Origin: Notospermus geniculatus
Lineage: Eukaryota > Nemertea > Pilidiophora > Heteronemertea > Lineidae
DNA: 64,000 bases
Reading direction: 5' to 3'
Assembly (NCBI GenBank): GCA_002633025.1
Contig: NMRB01001193.1
Location: 4,967 to 68,966, forward strand
Shown: in pieces, positions 45,501 to 55,400 of the stretch
How the letters are laid out: every line of letters begins with the position of its first letter
Numbering within the stretch: the stretch's first letter is position 1
Notes under the pieces: generated by a model
Told to the model about the DNA's origin: nothing
The model's database searches: none
Seen by the model: the letters and a program-made list of their open reading frames with translations, nothing else
Translations under genes and position numbers: made by a program

Positions 45501-46079
45501 GTTTTTTTCCCGTTTATTCACGCCCGCGCCCGCGAGACATAAACATTTCACGGTAAATTAATATCTCTTTTTTCGATACATAACAAAATAATTACGGAGC
45601 GAGTAATGCCACAATCGGGCGGTAAAGTCTTAGGCCTACATGGCCTAGTACCATGAAAACCAGTCACACTATCCTTGGAGGAATTCCTCCAAGCACCATC
45701 ATACCAAGCTGTGACCATGACAACATGCATGACAAACAAAGACAACCACAATGACTGCCGCGGCAAAAAACTAAACCTACCTCTTCAAATCGTACATCTT
45801 GAAGAAGTTTTCAGCTTCCACCAAGCTGTTTGTCGCCCCTTTCTTTACATATCTTGTTTCAAAATCGAACACAGACTTAGCAGACTTAGAGGCCATGTTG
45901 TCACCAGCAGAGTTAGAGGCCACTGAACTGTAACTGACAGAACATGCAGTCCTACTGTGGCCTGAATAGTGAAACGGATGTTGTTGAGTGCCAAATCTGG
46001 GACACCTAGTTATGGTCGTTTCACACGCCTTCTGCGCTGTGAAAAATACACCAAAGACTTTCAAAGGCCGAAGAAGCAT
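39414..46079 (-). CDS. EF-hand nicotinamidase (isochorismatase fold)
   Basis: Deamidates nicotinamide to nicotinic acid in the NAD salvage route used by many invertebrates, plants and microbes. Exons on the minus strand: 45896 (or 46079)-45781, 44167-44041, 43232-43176, 42641-42402, 42154-42026, 41338-41170, 39942-39800, 39503-39414. All GT/AG, phases consistent, 356 residues from the ATG at 45896. The N-terminal third is an EF-hand pair (MYDLKRKGFLDRADF and DQIDREKTGKISLAVF), as in fly nicotinamidase. The hydrolase domain shows the catalytic Asp (VIDVQNDF), metal ligands (RDWHPPDH), LWPVHCVQ and the nucleophile Cys region (YTCGIAYDFCVG), then LIDDAARG. An in-frame ATG at 46079 would add 61 Arg- and Ser-rich residues, perhaps a mitochondrial targeting peptide. 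Confidence 0.93.
39615..39700. mobile_element. CGACCCCAACCGGGGTC element fragment
   Basis: AGAAGTCAATCTCCAGAATT, CGACCCCAACCGGGGTC and TGGAACTTTACAATCTGAAA are shared almost exactly with 43625-43725. It lies in the last nicotinamidase intron. Confidence 0.75.
40038..40296. mobile_element. CAGGGGCGGATCCAGG element, long copy
   Basis: Left end CAGGCGCGGATCCAG and right end CTGGATCCGCCCCTG are inverted; inner arms GGGGGGCCGCGGCCCCCC and CCGGCCCCCCGTATTCC. It is about 259 bp, in a nicotinamidase intron, and similar in structure to 51740-52016. Confidence 0.88.
40851..41149. mobile_element. GTTTCCGCCAG element, copy 4 (large form)
   Basis: AGGGTCCCCGCCAGAGGGTAC at the left and GTACCCTGG...CTGGCGGAAACCCT at the right. 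The interior matches 22221-22554. It ends 21 bp from exon 41338-41170. Confidence 0.85.
41371..41812. mobile_element. TGTGTGGCGGTCTAGG element carrying a nested SINE
   Basis: TGTGGCGGTCTAGGAAAAC at the left and GTTTTCCTAGACCGCCACA at the right are near-perfect inverted ends. The halves match 16673-16866 in inverted order, and the extra central part is the SINE at 41486-41700, so the SINE inserted into an existing MITE. Confidence 0.85.
41486..41700 (+). mobile_element. tRNA-derived SINE
   Basis: Contains an A box (GGGGTGGCGCAATGG) and a B box (GCGGGTTCGATCCCCGG) about 45 bp apart. The body has GTTTTCTCCGGGGGCTCCGG and TTTCCTCCTACAT, a body type frequent in marine invertebrate SINEs. The anticodon arm is degenerate. 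It belongs to a different family from the SINE at 33431. Confidence 0.75.
41905..41975. mobile_element. TTTTCGACCCC hairpin, short relative
   Basis: CAAATTTTCGACCCCAACC, CTTCCTCAGGCACTTTCTGG and TAGAAAGTGCCTG are the left arm and centre of the 25774-25914 element; the right arm is deleted. Confidence 0.75.
42775..43076. mobile_element. GTTACGCGTAAC MITE, copy 2
   Basis: Same ends as 20359-20628 (TACAGTACAGGTCACAATTG and its complement), with interior GTAACTTACGCAACAACTCAC-type words. It sits in the nicotinamidase intron between exons 43232-43176 and 42641-42402. Confidence 0.92.
43369..43805. repeat. Minisatellite GATTATGATATACCAA(A/C), interrupted
   Basis: About ten copies of a 26-36-bp unit with the core ATGATATACCAAATGAGGAC. 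The array is split by the element at 43625-43725, and array units resume on the far side, showing that the array was present first. It lies in a nicotinamidase intron. Confidence 0.9.
43615..43728. mobile_element. CGACCCCAACCGGGGTC element inserted in minisatellite
   Basis: Ends ATAATAAGCAAGAAGTC and CTTTTCTTGCTTATTA are inverted repeats, with centre AACCCCAACCGGGGTCTTT. The 39615 copy is a relative. The insertion splits the minisatellite at 43369-43805. Confidence 0.85.
44168..45780 (-). other. Nicotinamidase first intron
   Basis: Holds no conserved exon. A perfect 20-bp palindrome CTTGGAGGAATTCCTCCAAG is at about 45674-45693, with a related GAGGAATTCCTCCAAG at 45149. Nothing else recognised. 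Confidence 0.6.
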
Positions 46080-46482
46080 TGCACTTTCGAGTCTGTGTGT
46101 AATTTATCACAGATTTTGGGATCCCCGTCGTTTGTGCAGTTATTTAATGTTACTAATTTTGTGTCCTCTCCAAGAAGACATTGTTTACATTTTTTCGTTG
46201 TTTCGTCGGTTCAGATAGTGATTATTCCAGCTCGACCGCAGATCCATCTTTCGTCGGCTGACGACTTGTCCTCGCGGTTCACATCCCTTTGAGCAGACAA
46301 AAACTGTGTTATTTGCTGACACTTTACATGAAATCTTATTCCCCCCTTGCCTAAGGCAGATTTTTCAGAATTAAGTCCCTGATCTTTCATGAAGTGCAGA
46401 TTGTCGGATCAGCTCCTCAGATTGTCAACGTGGGTTGGGTGGGGCGGGGGTGGACCCCATGGATGGGTCATAAAGCTAAACC

Positions 46483-46622
46483 TTGGCTGGGTTGCACAAA
46501 ACTCATGTTAGCGCTAACATCATGTTAAATGACGTAAAATGACAATGGATTTTGACGTCATCTAACGTAAAAGTTAGCGCTAACACCATGTTAGCGCTAA
46601 CATGAGGTTTGTGCAACCGGCC
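46483..46622. mobile_element. GGCCGGTTGCACAAA MITE, copy 1
   Basis: GGGTTGCACAAAACTCATG and CATGAGGTTTGTGCAACC bound 140 bp with reiterated GTTAGCGCTAAC. A second copy is at 49565-49744. Confidence 0.88.
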
Positions 46623-47236
46623 CACTTTAAATGACTCATCTTGGATCAATTTGATACCAATATGACCTGTAATTTTCTTTCAGACCCCCTGATGTTGTGG
46701 GCTGTATGCAAACCACAAGGAAGTTCCTGATTTCAATCATCCTTGGTCTTATACAATATAGGCAAACAAAACAAGCACTGCCTACTAATACACAAGAACA
46801 AACAAGTGTTGACCTCACAAGTATAATTTTATTGATACCAAACACTTCTTCAGCAAAATCGTCTTGGCCAAATTTCTAATATACAAAGGTGCCAAAACAA
46901 TACGCATGTAAGTTCCACTGGTACCCCAGGTATTATATCGTGTTGAGCCAGACAAAATGAATCAGTGAGACATGAAATACAGCTACATGTAGATCACTAT
47001 GCCCTGACTTTATATCACAGTCACATACCGGTAGGCTACTTAGTGCCCCTACCCCTTAGCACAACCCTGAAGACACCCTCCGGCTTTGATACGGTACTGG
47101 TACAAGTCATTAGCATGCACTGTTTTTTAAAACTAAAGATGCATCATGTACCATATTGAGCAGTAGGCCTAGGCCCTACAAGGTGTCTAAAAGAGTGTGC
47201 CTTTGTATTTTCTGGGGACCAGGTTGTGTGATGTTC

Positions 47237-47412
47237 AATAGGAGTACCGGTAGTCAGCCGCGCATATTGCCAACAGATGGCAGCAAAGTCTTAGCGGACC
47301 AATGTACAGGAAAATCGACGTGATTGCTGCTCGATCGATAATGACCGGGTCCGCTATGCATTGAATTGGGCCGTAGTGACACCTAGTGGTCAACTCGCTG
47401 ACAGCTCCTATT
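47237..47412. mobile_element. AATAGGAGC MITE, copy 3
   Basis: Same ends as copies at 11607 and 33246. It shares the longest interior match with copy 1 (GATTGCTGCTCGATCGATAA). Confidence 0.88.
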
Positions 47413-48516
47413 GAGTTTTTAAACCTGATCCCTCTGGATTTCAAGGCCTATCGCGACACTTTTTTGGGACACCCTGTAGAGAATTTTACATAAATTTTAG
47501 CAGTAGATCATCATTACAACCTGAAACAAACAGGAGCAAAGACCAGATCGTAACCGTAGCAACTGCTGCCATGGCAACTGCTACAGAAAGCACGATCAGA
47601 GGTAAATGGGGTACCGGCAAACAAAAGGAGGCGCTGATCATCAACTCGGTTAAAACGCAGGTGTGCATGCCTTTGCGATTGTTGAACGTCATCAGCCGTC
47701 GTGCGTCATTCTGACGTTACAAAAACTGCGTCATTCACAACCCATGACGTCGACCATTCGCCTGTCAATTACGCTAAAATGGTCAACTTTATCGATTAAA
47801 TTCATCATGTTCCCGCAGAAATTTTTGCTCAAAAGCAATATTTTAGCAGTTCTGTACTTAATGATAGAAACGTAAAATTAGAAATTGAGTGCAATGTTTT
47901 ACTTATATTTGGCCTAGAAACAGGGTGTGCTATTCAGAATTAATTGGAAAATAATGTTAGCCTCACTTTCAATGATGCAGTTATGACCGAGTTGATAGTC
48001 AGCGCCGCATCGCGGATTAGGTCTGCCGGGTACCTCATTACCACTTTACTTATTATTTACGGTATCACATCATCTTCAGCAGATATTATCATAATCAAAC
48101 TTACCATAATATCTAGTATGTACAAATTTGGACTCCATAAAATATTTTGTCATAACATTACCTGGAAAACATTCAATCTTCATATTCACGAAATATACAA
48201 TGTCCTGGTTCCCATCAAGAGCAATATACTTTGAGGAACATACCTAAATAATTTGTTTAAAACCCTTGCTCACTGCATCTGTACGGTACCATTGTGCAAG
48301 CCTCCATGAGGTCTGATCCCACTCGATGGGAGTTGTATGAAACGAAATGCACTGAATTACTCCTACACAATATTTACCGGTACGTACCGTACATGTACAG
48401 ACCTGCTGTAGTACAGGAATCCAAATGTCACATTTAAAGCATGTCCTTTCCAAACGTCCAGTCATCACCACTGAGAGTAGAATTGTAGTCGACGTTATAA
48501 ATTATTTGAGTTTCCT

Positions 48517-49481
48517 TCACCTGGGCGGCTGTTGTAATAAATTTCGCAATCTTAGGTTCGAACCTTGGCCAAAATGCAATGGATTTTGCGGTGGATTTTG
48601 TCGCGGTTGTTGTTGAATAATCTGAATTAACTGACTGTCACTATTTTGTCGCATTACTGGTGAGATTATGTTAACTGGCACCATGGTGACTGACTGAGGC
48701 ATAATTTGTACTTGTTGATGGGACAACTGTTCTTGAAAATTTTGTTGTTGTACCACCTGTTGCCCCGGTAATGTTTGTTGTTGTACCACCTGTTGTCCAG
48801 GTAACGTCTGTTGTTGTATCACCTGCGAGAGTGTCTGTGTCACCTGTGGATGTGTTTGTTCTTGTATCATTGGTTGACATTGAACCATATGCTGTCCAGA
48901 TTGTTCTACTTGTTGAGATAGTACTTGTAATGTCTGTTGACCGTGTTGGTCAACTTGTACCACCTGTTCCCCTGGTGGTGATAACCGTTGTTGCATCAAA
49001 GATTCTCCAGGCGACAACTGCTGTCCTTGTTGTTGCATCACCTGTTGTTGCTCTGGTGATGCCAACTGATGTCCTTGTGAAACCTGTTGTTGTGTCACCT
49101 GATGCCCTGGTGATACCTGTTTCCCTGGTGACAACTGTTGTTGCATCACCTGTTGGCCTTGTTGTTGTATCACCTGCTGTCCTTGTGATGCCTGTTCTTC
49201 CTGATGCCCTTGTGACACCTGCCGTAGTATGACCTTTTGTTCTTGTGACACCTGTCCTTGCATCACCTGATGCTGTTGTGACACCTGCTGTTGCACTCTC
49301 TGATGCCCTTGGAATGTAGTTTGTCCTTGCTGTCCCATTACTGTCTGCTGTTCTTGTTGTTGTAGAAAGTGTTGATCTTGTTGTTGCAAGACTTGTTCAA
49401 CACGCTCCACTTGTTGTTGTAAAGCAAATTGCTGTTGGTCTTGAATCCGCATTCGTTGGATATTGTTGCTAGAGGCTTGGC
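48517..49481 (-). CDS. CLOCK: CLOCK last exon: glutamine-rich activation tail
   Basis: About 320 residues, roughly a third or more Gln, made of irregular QQVxQQGQQV and PGQQVVQQQ-type units such as the pair [11 protein letters not shown] repeated twice. The acceptor is TCTTTTCAG; the first codon is shared with exon 50146-49969. The end [13 protein letters not shown] is followed by TGA. In other animals this region is the transactivation and partner-binding tail. Internal repetition implies length variation by slippage. Antisense open frames here are shadows. Confidence 0.92.
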
Positions 49482-52400
49482 CTGAAAAGATAAGAAGACA
49501 GATAGGTAAATCCCAAGCACAGATTCACCCACCAGTTGAGTCCCATCAAGGTTCTGTAGGCCAGGGGCCGGTTGCACAAAAGAAAAAAAACAGCGTTAGC
49601 ACTAACACTGGCGTTAAATGTGTTTTGAGCAACTGAAAAATAACGCTATGTTAGCTAACGCCATGTTAGCAGATTTAATGCCAAAATAGGCCTAAGGCCA
49701 CATTATCTTAACGTTGATTTGGGAATTTTTGTGCAACCGGCCCCAGGTTTTTCATGCAATATGCGTTTGGTAAAGTATTCGCAAAGTATTTGAAACATGA
49801 TATTCATCTCTGGCACATATTGAGTTACTTATTCCCACCACACCACCCCTGCTCCAAAAAGTGAAACCCAATGCGTCCAATATTGCCAAAGAATCTTAGC
49901 AAATTATGGCCGTGCCCAATGCAAAATTGAGCACATTAGGATACACTTGTGGTTGAATGAATACCTACCGGTACCATCAACTGGTAGCACAAACGTATCT
50001 TGGCTGAGGTTGAGTATATCAACAACTCCTTGTAATTCTTCCTGCTGTTTTCTCAGCGTATCGAGTAGATTGTGATGCTTGGCTTTTAGCTGGTGAAAGA
50101 GAAGTTGTTGGGCTTTGGTGAGGTGGATCTGGCGAACGGATAACACCTGCAATAGAAAACATAATGTCACATGAGTTCACATTATCATCAATACTCATGC
50201 CTGCAATCTGCTACACTCGGCCCCAGTGTGTATCCGACGTCCCGGTCTCCTACACACTGGCACATTTGGGGCTCAAAAGCCGGTAACACCACTGGATGGC
50301 ACTCCACTGGGCTCCAGCCAATCACCACGCTTTCTCACTCATAATTCCCGCGGAAATTACATGTACTTCCAGGAAAAACCCAACCTCGTCCCCAGGTGTA
50401 TAGTTCGCTCAGACAACCTTGGACCACTCGCCATATTGTCAGAAAGCGAACGAGGTTAGGAAAACCCAAGGACCCGTGCTGCCACCACGCGGTCTTCACG
50501 ACTGTTAATCTCTAAAAGAGCCAGACGCGGAGTGTGATTTACCGAAGGGGTGAGCCCGTAGCGTCTGGCCAAGCGAGACTAGNTTGATAACAGTGGCTGG
50601 TAGACGAGATAAGGATTTGGGTGCTTGGGCCTCAGTTGCTGTATTGGTGGTCACAGAGGAAGAGACCACAGATAAATGAGAAGGCCCTGGTTCAACACAC
50701 GAGTTCTGTCGGCTGAAAGACTCCTGCAATAAAGCAAAAATTTACTAAAGCAAGTGATTTCAAAAGTTGAATTTTCACTTTGAAGTGACACTTAGCAATG
50801 GCTTGTATTTCCTGATGCTACTTAGAATGCATCGGTACAAAGCCAAGCCATGAAAATCTAGAAGATATAAGAAGCAGGCATGGTCTGCTTGGACTCTCAA
50901 GAACTTGAATGACAAACATGCCAGTGTTATAGGACATATAAAGCCACAACTTTTGTATTATTTTTTCCACTCTGCCAGGGTGGTTTCCGAACCCATCTCG
51001 CATGTGCAGTTTGGATCATTGTACGTCAGGCCAGCTAACCATGAGGCCATAAAGAAATCCTCCTTAGCCAGCAGATTAACTTGCCATATTGGGCACACAC
51101 CACTATCGTCTTAGAAAAACTTACTGGTACCGGTACAGGAAGATTTGGACTTGTCCCAGTAACCAGGTCAGAAGGACATGGTGATGCTTCTTTTTCATCT
51201 GTTTCTAAATAAAGAAATGAATTGGAAGGGATTGCACCTGTTGTTTCCTCTGCTTGGCCTGAAAAGGAACCACAAAGCTTTGATTTGTTTGTCCACTCAT
51301 TTCTTAACGTGATGTTATTCCTTTCATTTCTTTATGTATTTGAGGACCACATCAGTCCATTTAGAGGTATTTTAACTCTTCGTAACCGCAAACCACTGTA
51401 GCGGGATCCTGATTACACGATGCAATGAACATTCATTCAGTGCCCTCTACGTCACTACGTGCGTATTGGTCATGGCACAGTACATGTATGTTTCGTGTAC
51501 AAAACAAACATTTCATGCTCACCAATGGTGCCCGACTCAGCATCAGCATTTTTCCCAATTGATACAGTTGATGAACATCTGACTGACTCCGTGACCTGCC
51601 GAAGAAGCTGATTTGGTTGTCTTTGAGATTTTTCCTTCAGGGCTGCTTGAGCAACACTTAAACTGTGGAGAAATGAAAAAAAATACGTTAGATTGGTGTT
51701 TCACCATCCTTGTTAAAGAAACTTCCTCATAATGGTTTCAGGCACGAATCCAGGGGGCACACCCGGCCCGTGCCCCCCCCCCTATTTTTCGGTGACCAAC
51801 GTTAGAAAAATTGCCCTTTTTCAAAGTGCCACAAAATTGCCTTGTAATTTGTCCCTCAGATGACGGGAAATCGCACCAACGGCCTTCTAGATTTCAAAAT
51901 TTTCTGGCGGAGACCCCAGAACCCTGCCGTGGCTTCGCACCTTCGGGGCTCGCCTTCATTGGTCCACCTGTGGCCTTCTATGCCCCCCTTACCATAATCC
52001 TGGATCTGCCCCTGGGTCTACAACTTACCTTACAACAGTGTTGGTACAAACTATGAACTCAGGCTTTGAATTCCACTGATTATAAGAGATATAATACGAT
52101 GACTTTAACCACAGCCACTGTTCCCCTTTCGTTAAAAATCTGTAATAACACGACTGACTTTTCCCTGTCTCTGATACTGAAAAATTCAAGAACATTTACT
52201 TGTAAAGATGTCAGTACGTTTGTCAACACCATTACTTGTAAAGANGGCCGAAACTTCACATGGACATAAAGGTCATCTGCAGGGGGCCACATATTACATT
52301 GGAGCGCTTTGGGTTAAGGCATTCCTGAGTTACAGCAATGGGACCGAAACTTGGTGCCGTGGGTCATCTGACCTAGGGGTACATGTATATATGTACCAAG

Positions 52401-55400
52401 TTTCAGATCAATAGCTCCAGCGGTTACGAAACGTGCCCTGCTAACGGACAACGGACGACGGACGCTGCACCATTGTAATAGCTCACCCAATGAGCTAAAA
52501 ATGCTTACCTTTCTTGGACCAAAATCGGAAGCAGCCTTGGCAACTGAGTAGATGGTAGACAGGAGGGAATGTATCTTGTCGCATACGGAAAAACAGGTTC
52601 ATCTGATTTTTCTCTGGAATAATGATTTAAAATATGAGCGTCTTTCTGTGTGAGAGGTATTGGAACGATGGCTCCCATGAACTAGCCACCCTTACAATAA
52701 CCACTCTCCTCAGGTTGCTAACAACAGAGTTATTCATTATCACCAAACCAGCAATATATTAGACAGGATTAGCACCTTTCCGACTCCAACTCCGACTACA
52801 ACTACGAGAACGAATTGTAGTCCGCTGTCGTCATCCTAAATAAAAACGATTTGATAGACGTTTGCAAATCGTAAAATGCCATAACTTTGTGGCAGAATAA
52901 TTTTGACTCGTAATCGGAAGTGCACCTAAATCGCAAATATCATAGTCGTATTTCAAGTCGTAACGACTAGGATTACGAGTTCAATATTCATAATTTATCC
53001 GTATTTCCGATTTATAAGGCCAAATTTTTCTGCCTTCAGTACCGGTATATGGTGTTTGATGAATTGAAAACGTCTACCAACTCGTTTTAATCAAGGATGT
53101 CCACAGCGGACTGCAATTCGTTCTCGTAGTTGAAGTCGGAGTCGGAAAGGTGCTAATCCTGTCTATTGGCCTACCTTGTTGGTAATCTTCAATATTATCA
53201 TCACCTGCCACAAGCTGATGTTGCCCTAACTGATGGTAAAGCACTGGTATATCGTCTTTGTAGATATAGTCAAATATGGAATGATTTATCAAGTCATTCT
53301 GAAGTAAAAAGGGACAAGAACATTATTAAACTTGATCTACATGTATTATGCACCGTTTATTATTCTAAGCATCATTTTTGTTTGTCTATTTGAAATAACT
53401 TGACACCAAAAAAAAGGAGAACAAACTTAAAGGGACTAGGAAAATTTTTTCAAGCTTCGGTTATTACAAAATGCTAGTCTTTCATGATAAATTTCCACCG
53501 TCAATTCACTTTTTCAATTAACTGTTAATTACTGGCACCCAGACAAATCAGTTATCACCACACCATGGAGCATTCACCACGTCACTGGGAACCTAATCAA
53601 CATAATAGAGTACAAGCTCGCTCCATACAAAACATACAGCGAGAGGTTCCCAGTGACGTGGTGAATTCTCCATGGTGTGGTGATGACTGATTTGTCTGCG
53701 TGCCAGTAATTAACAGTTAATTGAAAAAGTGAATTGACGGTGGGAATTTATCATGAAAGACTAGCATTTTGTAATAACCGAAGCTTGAAAAAATTTTCCT
53801 AGTCCCTTTAAATCTGACACATACTGCCTTGTAACCCATCGCAGATGTAACATTCTCTGAGGCATAGAGAATGTTTCCAACTTTTGTGATCACCAACACA
53901 AACGCATTTGAAGCCTGAAAAGAGACAAAAATACATTTTTACCCTGCCATTGTTATAGATTGTAACGATTTCTGTCTCCTTGAGTATCCTGAAGCTTTGT
54001 GGGGTTTCGACCACTGCTGTTCTTGCTAATTTTCACACTCGCTCAGTTATGGCAATGTCAGGAAGTGTTAATTTTTGTGGAAATGCAGGCAATTTTAAAG
54101 TGTGACTTCAAGTTTGACTGACATCAGGCATGTCAGCAACATGTACCGTACAATATATTCTGATGGACTCGGGTGGCAGGGCTGTTCAATTTCGTCACTT
54201 GAGGAATCTGAGTTGTGATCCTTGGGAAAACGGAAAAAGCTATGCACTTGGAAATTGCAGGGATTACATGAACCGTACTTATTGTGCTGTACAGAATAAT
54301 CGCTCATTACCAGAAATCCATAAACTAGGCAACTCACTTGGAGCGCTGCTATTGTCTGACCCTCCACTGCTCTGGTGATCCCTTTGTTCTGGTAATAAGG
54401 CCAGCGAGCCCTGCCACTTCAGTCCATGTCAGGTTAACTGTACTGCTGTATTCATTGTAGGCACACACTTAAATATGTGTTTATAGGGGTATTTTCCAAG
54501 TGCATACATTCTGTTTTCACTTGTCCAGCTTAGGTTGAACTGGACGGAAACAGGAACAATAGGGACTTAGGAGGGTTTAAGAATTGCTGGTATGCTGCAA
54601 CTTGCAGCTTCATAGCTTCCCCATTTTTTCAAGGATCACAACTCAGATTCCTCAATTGATGAAAATTAACAGTCCCTTTAATGATCCAACTTACATCAAG
54701 CATGATCTGCATGAACTCATCGTTGGTCAGAAAGGACGGTTTCCATGTTTCTTGGACCTCATGGGCATGCGACTGAGCAGCCATTTCTAAAAAAATAAGA
54801 AGTAAGAAAACAAAGTAATGAGTCGAAGAAAGCATAACACAGTTGTTTATTAAACAGTAACTTCCAACAGTAGGCTAGGTAGTACCTGGTAGGCCTACCT
54901 AGTAGATTATACTAGTCCATGTATGGTACCTAGTACCATTAGTTTATGGTATACTCCAAGCGAGTATGATGCCTACCATTATGTTTCTTGAGGAATGCGA
55001 TGGTAACTTCCAACAGTAGGCTAGGTAGTACCTGGTAGGCCTACCTAGTAGATTATACTAGTCCATGTATGGTACCTAGTACCATTAGTTTATGGTATAC
55101 TCCAAGCGAGTATGATGCCTACCATTATGTTTCTTGAGGAATGCGATGGCTGTTTTCAGGACGGTTGTTTTATCCATCTTCCGGTTACTATAAGATACCA
55201 TTGACAACAGCTCATGGATCAACATATTGAACTGATCTCGACGTTTCTTCTCACTCAAGTTACGTGATTTCCTGAAGAAGAATATTCAACATGCATTCCC
55301 GCAAATAAGAAATGAACAAAAATGCATCATCGTACATTTCAAGAATTAGTCTTTCTTGATTACAATGTATCACAAGTGAGGATTCTTGAATCAAGGATAT

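Larger units (their letters stand above)
46080..48516. other. CLOCK-nicotinamidase intergenic region
   Basis: Both neighbours are on the minus strand, so this holds the 3' flank of CLOCK and the 5' flank of the nicotinamidase. It contains an E-box variant AACGTG (46427-46432, complement CACGTT), a MITE at 46483-46622 and an AATAGGAGC MITE at 47237-47412. No exon seen. Confidence 0.55.

Noticed and set aside
48771-49232. Plus-strand 153-codon open frame rich in Val and Pro
   Set aside because: It is the antisense shadow of the CAG/CAA-rich CLOCK tail, whose splice phase and family match are clear on the minus strand.
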